Source of the DNA: an uncultured Oscillospiraceae bacterium
GTDB taxonomy: Bacteria; Bacillota; Clostridia; Oscillospirales; Ruminococcaceae
Direction of reading: 5' to 3'
Assembly: GCA_949299455.1 (NCBI GenBank)
Contig: CASGAN010000004.1
Coordinates: 51,602 to 115,601, forward strand
DNA: 64,000 nt
Part shown: one piece after another, positions 1-8,017 of the stretch
How the letters are laid out: every line of letters begins with the position of its first letter
How positions within the stretch are numbered: the first letter of the stretch is position 1
Notes under the pieces: generated by a model
What the model was told of the DNA's origin: nothing
Databases searched by the model: none
The model's input: only the letters and a program-made list of their open reading frames with translations
Made by a program: the position numbers and the translations under genes

Positions 1-38
1 ATCATCTGTATACCGCACAGACCGAAGGATAACAAAAA

Positions 39-70
39 AGAGGACTGAAGATTCAGTCCTCTTTTTTTCT
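39..70. terminator. Bidirectional intrinsic terminator
   Basis: An 11-bp inverted repeat (39-49 with 52-62) is flanked by T-runs on both strands (62-68 on plus, 34-39 read as T on minus). The stop codon of the minus-strand XRE gene lies inside the hairpin, so the gene ends in its own terminator. Confidence 0.8.
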
Positions 71-277
71 TGGATACGGCTGTTTTTCGTCGGTCAGTCC
101 CGCAAGATAGTCCATGCTCGTTTCGAGTGCGACTGCAAGTTTTCGGCATTGCTCGAATGTCAGATACCGTCTGCCGGTTTCGATTTTTGAATAGTCGCTT
201 TGGTCAATACCGGTCATCATCTGGATTTTTAACTGCGTATATCCCTTTTCTTTGCGCAGTGCGCGGATTCGGTTCAT
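53..277 (-). CDS. XRE-family (Cro/CI) small transcriptional regulator
   Basis: A 74-residue protein that is almost entirely one helix-turn-helix of the XRE/HTH_3 family. It opens with NRIRALRKEKGYTQ. The recognition-helix region is TGIDQSDYSKIETGRR, and the characteristic 'VALETSMDYLAGLTD' segment follows. There is no extra domain, so it should act as a dimeric DNA-binding regulator. The ATG at 277 follows a purine-rich GGGTGAAG ribosome binding site. It is divergent from the zinc-ribbon protein at 363. The 85-bp gap between them carries inverted and direct repeats over that gene's promoter, suggesting it controls its neighbour and itself (inference). The ligand is unknown. Confidence 0.85.
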   Translation of the reverse strand: MNRIRALRKEKGYTQLKIQMMTGIDQSDYSKIETGRRYLTFEQCRKLAVALETSMDYLAGLTDEKQPYPRKKED

Positions 278-310
278 ATTGCTTCACCCATTTTAGAGTA
301 TGGCAAATTC

Positions 311-334
311 CCCTATTGAAATTAGGGTGAAATT
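311..334. promoter_or_regulatory. Possible operator overlapping the 316-344 promoter
   Basis: An inverted repeat CCCTA (311-315) / TAGGG (323-327) brackets the -35 hexamer. In addition GAAATT occurs at 318-323 and again at 329-334, exactly one helical turn apart. Such symmetry placed on the -35 element fits a binding site for the divergently encoded XRE protein (inference). Confidence 0.4.
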
Positions 335-344
335 GACCTATTAT
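316..344 (+). promoter_or_regulatory. Promoter of the zinc-ribbon membrane protein gene
   Basis: TTGAAA (316-321), 17-bp spacer, TATTAT (339-344). The start site would leave only about a 10-nt leader before the GAGGTG ribosome binding site at 351. Confidence 0.65.
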
Positions 345-362
345 ATATTTGAGGTGATTCTT

Positions 363-662
363 ATGGCTTCCTTTTGTCTGGAATGTTGGAATAAAATAAA
401 CAACAGAAACGACCCGCCACGCAAATATATTATTTCAAAATCATTGGATTTATGCGAAGGATGTGGTGAATGGAAACACGTTCTTGTGATGGAGCGAAAA
501 TATTATTATTTACGCAAATTTCGATTCATTATTATTCCTGTGTATATTATATGGCGAATTATATTTTTACTCTTAAAACTCATATCATGGCCTTTTAGAA
601 AAATATTTTCAAAGTACCGCAACAAACAGTCTGTTTGTTCTGAAACCACTTCAAAAAAGTAG
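363..662 (+). CDS. Small zinc-ribbon membrane protein, function unknown
   Basis: A 99-residue protein. Two CxxC knuckles (C5-C8 and C31-C34) form a probable structural zinc site. They are followed by a basic stretch and one strongly hydrophobic segment at about residues 53-72 (FRFIIIPVYIIWRIIFLLLK), then a basic C-terminal tail. This suggests a zinc-ribbon head anchored in the membrane. The ATG at 363 is chosen because GAGGTG lies 7 nt upstream; the in-frame ATG at 300 has no ribosome binding site and lies upstream of the promoter. Small proteins with this CxxC layout are common hypothetical proteins in Clostridia, and I do not know a function. Confidence 0.7.
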   Translation: MASFCLECWNKINNRNDPPRKYIISKSLDLCEGCGEWKHVLVMERKYYYLRKFRFIIIPVYIIWRIIFLLLKLISWPFRKIFSKYRNKQSVCSETTSKK

Positions 663-697
663 CGCAATAATTGCGAAAAATTCATCCTCATTTCCTC

Positions 698-726
698 TTT
701 ACTTTTTAAAATCCCGCCCGTATAAT
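698..726 (+). promoter_or_regulatory. Promoter of the GH20-GH3 pair
   Basis: TTTACT (698-703), 17-bp spacer, perfect TATAAT (721-726). The predicted start is near 733. Confidence 0.6.
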
Positions 727-739
727 AAAGGCAGAGATT

Positions 740-754
740 GTGTGAAAATCACAC
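740..754 (+). promoter_or_regulatory. Inverted repeat in the leader of the GH20 gene
   Basis: GTGTGA (740-745), AAA, TCACAC (749-754), followed by CGATTTTTT. It sits between the predicted start site and the ribosome binding site. It may be an operator or a weak attenuator; the sequence alone does not decide. Confidence 0.35.
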
Positions 755-778
755 CGATTTTTTGGAGGAAGAAGACCA

Positions 779-2659
779 ATGCTTACTTTAAAACTTGATG
801 CCTCATCATCCCAATATGCACCGCAGATTGAATTGCTTTCCGCAATCGTTCCGGTGCGCCTTGCAGACGACGGGCTGACCCTTTCGTGCGAAGCCGGAAA
901 TGATGGCATGACTGTTATGAAACAAGACGGACACGCGCACATCGTGTTCGAAAAACCGTGCGAATTTTTCCGCGGTATTTTAACTCTCATGGAGCATGAA
1001 GCAGACGACACCGTTTCGCTCCATGAAAAAGCTCAGTTTGCGTTTAACGGCCACATGATCGACAACTCCCGCAACGCTGTGTTAAACATGAAAACAGCAA
1101 AAGAAGTCATCATGTACTCCGCACTCATGGGACTCGACAACATCCTGCTTTATAACGAGGAAACGTTTGAAGTGCCGGAGCATCCGTATTTCGGCTATAT
1201 GCGCATGGGCTACACGAAAAAAGACGTCCGCGAATTAAATGATTTCGGCAAACAGTTCGGCGTGACGATCGTTCCGTGCATTCAGACACTTGCACATTTA
1301 GCACAGACACTCCGCTGGGCATGCCACCGCGACATCTGCGACGCAGGCGACACCCTGCTCGTGGAGGAGGAGAAAACATACACGCTCATTGAAGATGTCA
1401 TCCGTTCGTGGCACGACTGCGTCGACACCGCTGTGTTCCACATCGGCATGGACGAGGCATATTACTTAGGCCGCGGCCAGTACTTGAACAAACACGGCTA
1501 CAAACCGCATTTCGAGCTGATGTGCAACCATCTGCGCCGTGTGCTCGACATCTGCAAAAAATACGATTTAAAACCGATGATCTGGAGCGACATGTTCTTT
1601 AACCTCATGTTCGGCGGCCTGTACGCAGACGGCGAGCTCGACCAGAACCTGCTCGACCTCGTCCCGAAAGACGTCACCCTGGTTTACTGGGACTACTACT
1701 CGACCTCGTATGAGCTGTATGACAAACGGTTAAAGAGCCATCTCAAATTCGACAACAAGATCGCATTTGCGGGCGGCGCTTGGAAATGGAGCAGTATCGT
1801 TCCGTCGACCGATCACAGCATGAACGTCACAAAACTCGCCCTCGATGCGTGCCGCGCAAACGGCATCGACACCGTATTTGCAACGGAGTGGGGAGATAAC
1901 GGCGGCGAGGCTTCGATCTATTCGATTCTGCCGGTGCTCTCGCTGTTCGCAGAGGAAAGCTACGGCACGCAGGACGTCGACGCACGCGTGAACAATGCCG
2001 TTTTGGCAATGACCGGCTACACCACCGAGGAGTTCTTAAAAATGTGCGACATCAACCGCACCACCAAAGTGGAGCCGATCGTACCGCACACAAACCCGGG
2101 CAAATACCTGTTCTTCCAGGATGTGCTCATGGGACTGTTCGACTGCCATGTAAACGAAACGTTCCCGGCACACTTTGCGCAGTGTGAGCGCACGCTCGCA
2201 GAGCTGGCTTCGCGCAATCTTCCGGTCTCGTATGTGTTCGACACACTTGCAAAACTCGCGCATGTGCTCGAAGTAAAATGCGACATCGGCATCCGCTTAA
2301 AAGCCGCATATGATAACGGGGACCGTGAAGCCCTTGCAAACATGGCAAACGAGGAATTTGACGAACTTCTTTGCCGCATTGAATCGTTCTATCACGCATT
2401 CCGCACCCAGTGGTACAACGAGAACCGTCCGGGCGGCTTCGATGTGCAGGACCTCCGCATCGGCGGCTTAAAACAGCGCATTGTCACCGCAAAAGATACC
2501 GTAAACGCATATCTTGCAGGCGATATCGACCGCATCGAGGAATTAGAAATCGAGCGTCTGCCGTTCGACTGCCGCACCCCGGGTGAAGACAAGGATGTAA
2601 ACGTCGACTGCAACTTCTGGAACTACATCTCGACGCCGAATGTCAACACTCAGTATTAA
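779..2659 (+). CDS. GH20-like glycoside hydrolase (beta-N-acetylhexosaminidase family)
   Basis: A 626-residue protein. The centre is a GH20 TIM barrel with the family's H-x-G-x-D-E signature (HIGMDEAYYL). D225-E226 are the expected polarising Asp and general acid Glu of substrate-assisted catalysis on N-acetylhexosaminides. A distal WS-D-M-F motif (IWSDMFFNLM) also fits. The N-terminal roughly 100 residues replace the usual GH20b domain. No signal peptide is visible, so it should act inside the cell on imported oligosaccharides. A GGAGGA site precedes the ATG. It is followed by a GH3 gene transcribed in the same direction. The exact substrate cannot be read from sequence, and distant GH20 relatives with other specificities are possible. 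Confidence 0.8.
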   Translation: MLTLKLDASSSQYAPQIELLSAIVPVRLADDGLTLSCEAGNDGMTVMKQDGHAHIVFEKPCEFFRGILTLMEHEADDTVSLHEKAQFAFNGHMIDNSRNAVLNMKTAKEVIMYSALMGLDNILLYNEETFEVPEHPYFGYMRMGYTKKDVRELNDFGKQFGVTIVPCIQTLAHLAQTLRWACHRDICDAGDTLLVEEEKTYTLIEDVIRSWHDCVDTAVFHIGMDEAYYLGRGQYLNKHGYKPHFELMCNHLRRVLDICKKYDLKPMIWSDMFFNLMFGGLYADGELDQNLLDLVPKDVTLVYWDYYSTSYELYDKRLKSHLKFDNKIAFAGGAWKWSSIVPSTDHSMNVTKLALDACRANGIDTVFATEWGDNGGEASIYSILPVLSLFAEESYGTQDVDARVNNAVLAMTGYTTEEFLKMCDINRTTKVEPIVPHTNPGKYLFFQDVLMGLFDCHVNETFPAHFAQCERTLAELASRNLPVSYVFDTLAKLAHVLEVKCDIGIRLKAAYDNGDREALANMANEEFDELLCRIESFYHAFRTQWYNENRPGGFDVQDLRIGGLKQRIVTAKDTVNAYLAGDIDRIEELEIERLPFDCRTPGEDKDVNVDCNFWNYISTPNVNTQY

Positions 2660-2673
2660 ATTATTCAAAAATT

Positions 2674-2700
2674 ACAAACCGGCGAATTTCGCCGGTTTGT
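2674..2700. terminator. Strong hairpin between GH20 and GH3 genes
   Basis: A perfect 13-bp stem (2674-2686 with 2688-2700). There is no T-run on the plus side, but ATTTTT on the minus side. On the mRNA it is more likely a processing or stability hairpin within the operon than an efficient plus-strand terminator. Confidence 0.5.
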
Positions 2701-2745
2701 GTTGCCGCCCGTGTGCGGACACATATTGAAAAAAGGAGCATTTCT

Positions 2746-4818
2746 ATGAAACAGGAACTGCATGAACTGTACTTACAAAAAGCAAAAGAGCTCGTTTCCA
2801 AGATGACAATCGAGGAGAAAACCTCTCAGCTCTGCTCGGAAGCACCGGCAATCGAGCGTCTGGGCATTCCGGCATATCACTGGTGGAACGAGGGTCTGCA
2901 CGGCGTGGCACGCGCCGGCATCGCAACCATTTTCCCGCAGTCGATCGCACTCGCCGCAACCTTTTCGCGCGAGGCACTGCGTGACTGCGGCCGCATCACC
3001 GCACTCGAGGGCCGTATCAAATACAATGCCGCAGCCGCAAAAGGCGACCGCACGATCTACAAGGGTCTGACCTTCTGGAGCCCGAACATCAACATCTACC
3101 GCGATCCGCGCTGGGGAAGAGGACAGGAAACCTACGGCGAAGATCCGGTGCTCACCAGTGTGTGCGGCGAGGAATACATTAAATCGCTGCAGGAGGGCGA
3201 TGACGACCGCTATCTGCATGCGGCAGCTTGTGCAAAACACTTTGCTGTACACAGCGGACCGGAGGGCGGCCGCCATGGATTCGACAGCGTAGTAAGTGAC
3301 TTTGACTTAAACGATACCTACCTCCCGGCATTCAAATGGTGCGTCGAGGAAGCCGACGTCCAGTCGGTCATGGGTGCATACAACATGATCAACGGCATTC
3401 CGTCGTGCGCACATCCGATGATTGAAGAAAAACTCCGCAAGGAATGGGGATTCACCGGCTATTTCGTTTCCGACTGCGGTGCACTGGCTGACATGCACAT
3501 GTTCTGCCTCGTGACCCACACGGCAATCGAGTCGGCAGCACTTGCATTAAAAGCCGGCTGTGACTTAAACTGCGGACAGGTTTACCTGCACGTATTGCAG
3601 GCATACAACGAGGGCCGCGTCACCGAAGAGGACATCGACCGCGCAGTCACCTGCCTGATGGCAATCCGCTATAAACTCGGCATGTTCGATCCGGAATGCA
3701 GCTACAACAAAGAAACCGATTATTCGCTCGTCGAATGCGACGCACACCGCAAACTCTCTTACGAAGCAGCAGTCCGCAGCGCCGTTCTGCTCAAAAACGA
3801 CGGTGTTCTGCCGCTCGATAAAAACACACTCAAAACCGTCGCAGTCATCGGTCCGAATGCAATCAGCACCAAAGTGCTCGAAGGCAACTACAACGGCCGT
3901 TCCGGCGACTACCGCACCGTGCTTGACGGTGTAAAACGTGTCTGCGGCGACGACGTACGTGTGCTGTATGCGGCAGGCTGTCCGCTGTGTGCACTGACTG
4001 ACGAGAGCTGTGCCGGCCCGCGCGATAACTTCGCAGAGGCGCTCACTGTTGCAGAAGCGGCAGACGTTGTGATTTTGTGCATGGGTCTTGACCCGACCAT
4101 CGAGGGTGAAGAGGGCGACGCAAACAACGAATACGGCGCAGGCGACAAATCAGGCGCATTCCCGGGACTTCAGCCGGAACTCATGGAGAAAATCGCCGCA
4201 CTCGGCAAACCGACCGTTCTTATTCCGTTTGCAGGCGGTGCGCTTGACTTAAACCGCGCAAGCGAAATCATGAATGCAATCCTGTTCGCATGGTATCCGG
4301 GCGTTATGGGCGGCGACGCAATCGCTGATCTTTTATTCGGCGTACGCAACCCAAGCGGCAAAACACCGGTCACATTCTACCGTTCGCTCGACGAACTGCC
4401 GGCATTCACCGATTACACAATGGAGGGCCGCACCTACCGCTATATGAAGAACGACGCGCTCTATCCGTTCGGCTTCGGTCTTTCCTACACGACGTTCTCG
4501 TTTGGTGCACCGCGTGTGACTGCAAACGACGAGCCGGGCCGCTATACGCTCGAGGTCGATGTGACAAACACCGGCGACAAAGCAGGCGAAACGGTTGTCG
4601 AGATCTATGCGACATACGGCAAAGAGCGTTACATCACACCAAACTGCAAGCTGTGCGCATTCGACCGCGTTTCTTTGGAGGCAGGCGAAACAAAAACCGT
4701 CACACTCGAGGTAGAGCCGACATTCATTCTGCTCACCGACAAAGACGGCAGCCGCTATCTGCCGGAGCATATCACATTCCACGCGCTGCCGTATGCAAAC
4801 GCATCGTTTGGCATGTAA
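2746..4818 (+). CDS. Glycoside hydrolase family 3 beta-glycosidase
   Basis: A 690-residue GH3 enzyme with three-part architecture: (alpha/beta)8 domain, alpha/beta sandwich (from about 330) and C-terminal FnIII-like domain (from about 580). The nucleophile is D243 in VSDCGAL. Upstream motifs PNINIYRDPRWGRGQETYGE and AKHF are typical of the beta-xylosidase/beta-glucosidase branch. There is no signal peptide, so it is cytoplasmic. The ATG at 2746 follows AAAAGGAGC; the alternative GTG at 2713 lacks a ribosome binding site. It is paired with a GH20-like gene under one promoter, suggesting intracellular trimming of a mixed or aminosugar-containing oligosaccharide (inference). Whether it removes xylose, glucose or another sugar is not decidable here. 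Confidence 0.88.
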   Translation: MKQELHELYLQKAKELVSKMTIEEKTSQLCSEAPAIERLGIPAYHWWNEGLHGVARAGIATIFPQSIALAATFSREALRDCGRITALEGRIKYNAAAAKGDRTIYKGLTFWSPNINIYRDPRWGRGQETYGEDPVLTSVCGEEYIKSLQEGDDDRYLHAAACAKHFAVHSGPEGGRHGFDSVVSDFDLNDTYLPAFKWCVEEADVQSVMGAYNMINGIPSCAHPMIEEKLRKEWGFTGYFVSDCGALADMHMFCLVTHTAIESAALALKAGCDLNCGQVYLHVLQAYNEGRVTEEDIDRAVTCLMAIRYKLGMFDPECSYNKETDYSLVECDAHRKLSYEAAVRSAVLLKNDGVLPLDKNTLKTVAVIGPNAISTKVLEGNYNGRSGDYRTVLDGVKRVCGDDVRVLYAAGCPLCALTDESCAGPRDNFAEALTVAEAADVVILCMGLDPTIEGEEGDANNEYGAGDKSGAFPGLQPELMEKIAALGKPTVLIPFAGGALDLNRASEIMNAILFAWYPGVMGGDAIADLLFGVRNPSGKTPVTFYRSLDELPAFTDYTMEGRTYRYMKNDALYPFGFGLSYTTFSFGAPRVTANDEPGRYTLEVDVTNTGDKAGETVVEIYATYGKERYITPNCKLCAFDRVSLEAGETKTVTLEVEPTFILLTDKDGSRYLPEHITFHALPYANASFGM

Positions 4819-4840
4819 TTTTTTGATTGCACTTTATACA

Positions 4841-4887
4841 AAAAACGCCCGAATGGAGCAGGAAAACGGCTTCATTCGGGCGTTTTT
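4841..4887 (+). terminator. Intrinsic terminator after the GH3 gene
   Basis: A 15-bp inverted repeat (4841-4855 with 4873-4887) with a 17-nt loop and terminal T-run. Confidence 0.8.
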
Positions 4888-4899
4888 GGCGTGATCGAA

Positions 4900-4928
4900 T
4901 TGACAGTGCGGCCAAAAAAGAATATAAT
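4900..4928 (+). promoter_or_regulatory. Perfect sigma-A-type consensus promoter of the glycan operon
   Basis: TTGACA (4900-4905), 17-bp spacer, TATAAT (4923-4928). This is an exact consensus match immediately after the preceding terminator. It should drive strong constitutive transcription of the six genes up to the terminator at 12721. Confidence 0.9.
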
Positions 4929-4999
4929 AAATAAAATCAGATTGTGTGTCGTTAGAAAAGAATAATATTGATTTTCCCGAATGGAATGGAGCCTGATCT

Positions 5000-6121
5000 A
5001 TGAATATAACGATTGTCGGAGGCGGAAACATCGGAACTGCAATGGCGGTGCAAATGGCCAAAAACGGTGCAGCTGTCACAATCATGACATCCAAACCATC
5101 CAAATTTCAACCCACACTGGTCATGACAGATCTCGATACAGACGTTCAAACAACGGTTTCAGGCGTCCGTATCACAGATGACCCAAAAATCGCAGCAGAT
5201 GCACAGATTGTCTTTTTCACCGTTCCATCTTCTGTTTTCCCGCAAAGCTTTGCACAAATTGCGCCGTATCTCAAAAACGAAACGGCGGTTGGCGTTGTCC
5301 CGGGGACAGGGGGAGCGGAATTTTTTTGCCGTTCTTTCATCGAGGCAGGCGGCACGTTTTTTGGCTTTGACCGTGTGCCGTTTATCAGCCGGCTGATTGA
5401 ATACGGCGCGCATGTGCGTGCGCAGAAAAAATCGTCCGTGCGCATCGCCGCATTTCCGGCAAGCCGGGCGTCATCGCTGTGCGCGGCGGTAAAAAAGCTA
5501 TTGTCGATCGACTGCACGGTGATAAAAAACTACCTCACGATCACATTCACGCCGTCAAATCCGATTCTTCACACCTCAAGGCTATATGCGATGTATGCAG
5601 GCCGTCCGATTGATGCGCTGTATGACCATAACATCCTGTTTTATGAAGAATGGGACGACGCTTCGTCCGAATTGCTGTTTGCATGCGACAGCGAACTGCA
5701 GTCGATCTGCCGCGCACTTTCCGATTTTGATTTAAGCGGTGTCATTCCGCTTTCTGTTCACTATGAATCCAAAACGCCGGCGCTGCTCACACAAAAAATC
5801 CGCAGTATCCGCTCATTCCGCGGCATCGGATCACCGATGAAACCGGCAAACGGCGGCTATACGGTCGATCTCTCGTCGCGCTATTTCACAGAGGATTTCC
5901 CGTTCGGGCTCTGCATTCTGCGCGGCTTCGGTGAGATTGCCGGTGTCAAAACGCCGCATATGGACAAAATACTCTCGTGGTATGAATCGATCGCCGGTGT
6001 GCATTATTTAAAGGACGGCGTACTGTGCGGCGCAGACTGCGCACAAACTGCAATTCCACAGCGGTTTTCTCTTGTGAGCGCAGATGATTTATATGCATTT
6101 TATCAGACCAGTATCGTATAA
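5000..6121 (+). CDS. NAD/NADP octopine/nopaline (opine) dehydrogenase family protein
   Basis: A 373-residue protein. An N-terminal Rossmann fold carries VGGGNIGTA (residues 6-14). The C-terminal opine dehydrogenase domain carries the family motif SNPILHTSRL with H191, the expected catalytic His, and a C-terminal YFTEDFPFGL. Family members reductively condense a 2-oxo acid with the amino group of a second molecule. As first gene of a glycan-assembly operon, followed after 18 nt by a fused cytidylyltransferase/PLP enzyme, it plausibly makes an N-carboxyalkyl amine used as a glycan substituent (inference). Free-living opine catabolism or an unrelated imine reduction are alternatives. Confidence 0.8.
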   Translation: MNITIVGGGNIGTAMAVQMAKNGAAVTIMTSKPSKFQPTLVMTDLDTDVQTTVSGVRITDDPKIAADAQIVFFTVPSSVFPQSFAQIAPYLKNETAVGVVPGTGGAEFFCRSFIEAGGTFFGFDRVPFISRLIEYGAHVRAQKKSSVRIAAFPASRASSLCAAVKKLLSIDCTVIKNYLTITFTPSNPILHTSRLYAMYAGRPIDALYDHNILFYEEWDDASSELLFACDSELQSICRALSDFDLSGVIPLSVHYESKTPALLTQKIRSIRSFRGIGSPMKPANGGYTVDLSSRYFTEDFPFGLCILRGFGEIAGVKTPHMDKILSWYESIAGVHYLKDGVLCGADCAQTAIPQRFSLVSADDLYAFYQTSIV

Positions 6122-6139
6122 CGAAAGGATGACGAATCA

Positions 6140-7957
6140 ATGCAAGCGATTATTTTGGCTGCCGGAATGGGCAAACGATTAAAGGAACTGACAAACAACG
6201 CAACCAAATGCATGGTAAAAGTAAACGGTGTCACGATGATTGAGCGGATGCTCACATCGCTTGACCGCCTCAGTTTAAACCGTATTATTCTCGTCGTCGG
6301 CTATGAGGGCGACAAGCTCAAAGAATATGTGGGAACGCTTTCGGTCAAAACACCGATCGAATTTGTCGAAAACAAGATCTATAACAAGACAAACAATATC
6401 TACTCGCTGTATCTTGCAAAAGATCATCTTTTAAACGAGGACACACTCCTGCTCGAATCGGATCTTGTGTTCGAGGATGCCGTGCTTGACCGCATTGTAA
6501 ACGACCCGCAGCCGTCTTTGGCGCTCGTTGCAAAATTTGAAAGCTGGATGGACGGCACGGTCGTCGAGCTTGACGACGAGGATAACATCGTCCGCTTCCG
6601 TTCGAAACGGGAATTCCGCTTTGAGGACATCAAAAACTATTATAAAACCGTCAACATCTATAAATTCTCAAAAGAGTTTTCGCGCTCGCACTATGTCCCG
6701 TTTTTGGAGGCATACTGCAAAGCACTCGGCAACAACGAGTATTACGAGCAGGTATTAAAAGTCATCACCCTGCTCGACAAACCGGATATCAAAGCGGTCC
6801 GCCTGCACGACGAAGCATGGTACGAAATTGACGACGTGCAGGATTTGGACATTGCAGAGTCGATCTTCACAAACGATAAAGACCGCCTCAAAAAACTTCA
6901 GAGCCGGTTCGGCGGTTATTGGCGTTATCCGCATCTGATTGATTTTTGCTATCTCGTCAATCCGTTTTATCCGTGCCAGAAGCTGATGGACGAAATCAAA
7001 GCGAATTTCGAAGTGCTTACTACCAACTATCCGTCGGGGATGCGTGTCAACAGCCTGCTTGCCGCAAAACTGTTCGGTCTGCGGGCATCGCATGTCGTTG
7101 TCGGAAACGGTGCGGCAGAGCTCATCAAATCACTCATGACCAAGCTGTCCGGTAAAATCGGCGTGATTTTCCCGACGTTTGAAGAATATCCGAACCGCAG
7201 AGATGGTGAGGAGATTGTCCCGTTTATGCCGCAAAACAGCGATTTTTCCTATACGGCGGATGATCTGATCGCGTTTTACACTGCACATCCGGTCAGTGTT
7301 TTGACGCTCATCAACCCGGACAACCCGTCGGGCAACTATATTGAAAAAGCGGATGTTCTGCGCCTTGCAAAATGGGCGGAACAGACCGGCACACGGCTGA
7401 TTGTGGACGAGTCCTTTGTCGATTTCTGCGACAAAGAGGAGTCGCCGTCGCTTCTGTCGACCGAGCTTCTGCTCTCGTATCCGCAGCTGATTGTCGTCAA
7501 GAGTATTTCGAAATCGTACGGTGTGCCGGGCGTTCGTCTTGGTATTTTAGCAAGCGCCGACGAATCGCTCATTTCGTTTATCAAACAGGATGTGGCAATC
7601 TGGAACATCAACTCGTTCGGCGAATTTTATATGCAGATTGCGGAAAAATATCAATCGGATTATCAAGCCGCACTGCGCCGGTTCTATGACGTGCGCCGGG
7701 ACTATGTATCCGCACTGCGCGAAATCAAAGGCCTGCGCGTGATTGATTCGCAGGCAAACTACCTGATGTGCGAGATTCTGCCGCCGCACACCGCCGCCGA
7801 AGTCACTGAGCATCTGCTGTGTGCACACAACATCCTCATCAAAGATCTCAGTACAAAACGCGGCTTTGACGGCGGACAGTATATCCGCATTGCCGTCAAA
7901 CGTCCCGAAGAAAACGATGTGCTCGTTCGTGCACTCAAACAGCTGTTAAGTGAGTAA
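6140..7957 (+). CDS. Fusion: LicC-like nucleotidyltransferase + PLP aminotransferase/decarboxylase
   Basis: A 605-residue two-domain enzyme. Residues 1-240 form a sugar-nucleotidyltransferase-like fold with LAAGMGKRL, a lysine-containing TKCMVKVNG segment, and a closing WYEIDDVQDLD typical of LicC/choline-phosphate cytidylyltransferases. Residues 265-605 form a fold-type I PLP enzyme of the HisC/CobD group, with NPDNPSGNY and VDESF motifs and the internal-aldimine lysine K458 in SISKSYG. No choline kinase or importer is present, so the PLP domain may itself make the phosphorylated amine that the first domain activates (inference). A LicD transferase lies in the same operon. The substrate could be ethanolamine-, aminopropanol- or aminoethyl-type; histidinol-phosphate aminotransferase annotation would be misleading. 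Confidence 0.8.
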   Translation: MQAIILAAGMGKRLKELTNNATKCMVKVNGVTMIERMLTSLDRLSLNRIILVVGYEGDKLKEYVGTLSVKTPIEFVENKIYNKTNNIYSLYLAKDHLLNEDTLLLESDLVFEDAVLDRIVNDPQPSLALVAKFESWMDGTVVELDDEDNIVRFRSKREFRFEDIKNYYKTVNIYKFSKEFSRSHYVPFLEAYCKALGNNEYYEQVLKVITLLDKPDIKAVRLHDEAWYEIDDVQDLDIAESIFTNDKDRLKKLQSRFGGYWRYPHLIDFCYLVNPFYPCQKLMDEIKANFEVLTTNYPSGMRVNSLLAAKLFGLRASHVVVGNGAAELIKSLMTKLSGKIGVIFPTFEEYPNRRDGEEIVPFMPQNSDFSYTADDLIAFYTAHPVSVLTLINPDNPSGNYIEKADVLRLAKWAEQTGTRLIVDESFVDFCDKEESPSLLSTELLLSYPQLIVVKSISKSYGVPGVRLGILASADESLISFIKQDVAIWNINSFGEFYMQIAEKYQSDYQAALRRFYDVRRDYVSALREIKGLRVIDSQANYLMCEILPPHTAAEVTEHLLCAHNILIKDLSTKRGFDGGQYIRIAVKRPEENDVLVRALKQLLSE

Positions 7958-8017
7958 CAGCCGCTTGTTCGTTTGATGATTTGTTTCGTTTTATCTATTT
8001 AAAGAGGTGCCTATTAT

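Noticed and set aside
2713-2745. Upstream GTG start for the GH3 gene
   Set aside because: No ribosome binding site; ATG 2746 has AAAAGGAGC at the right distance.
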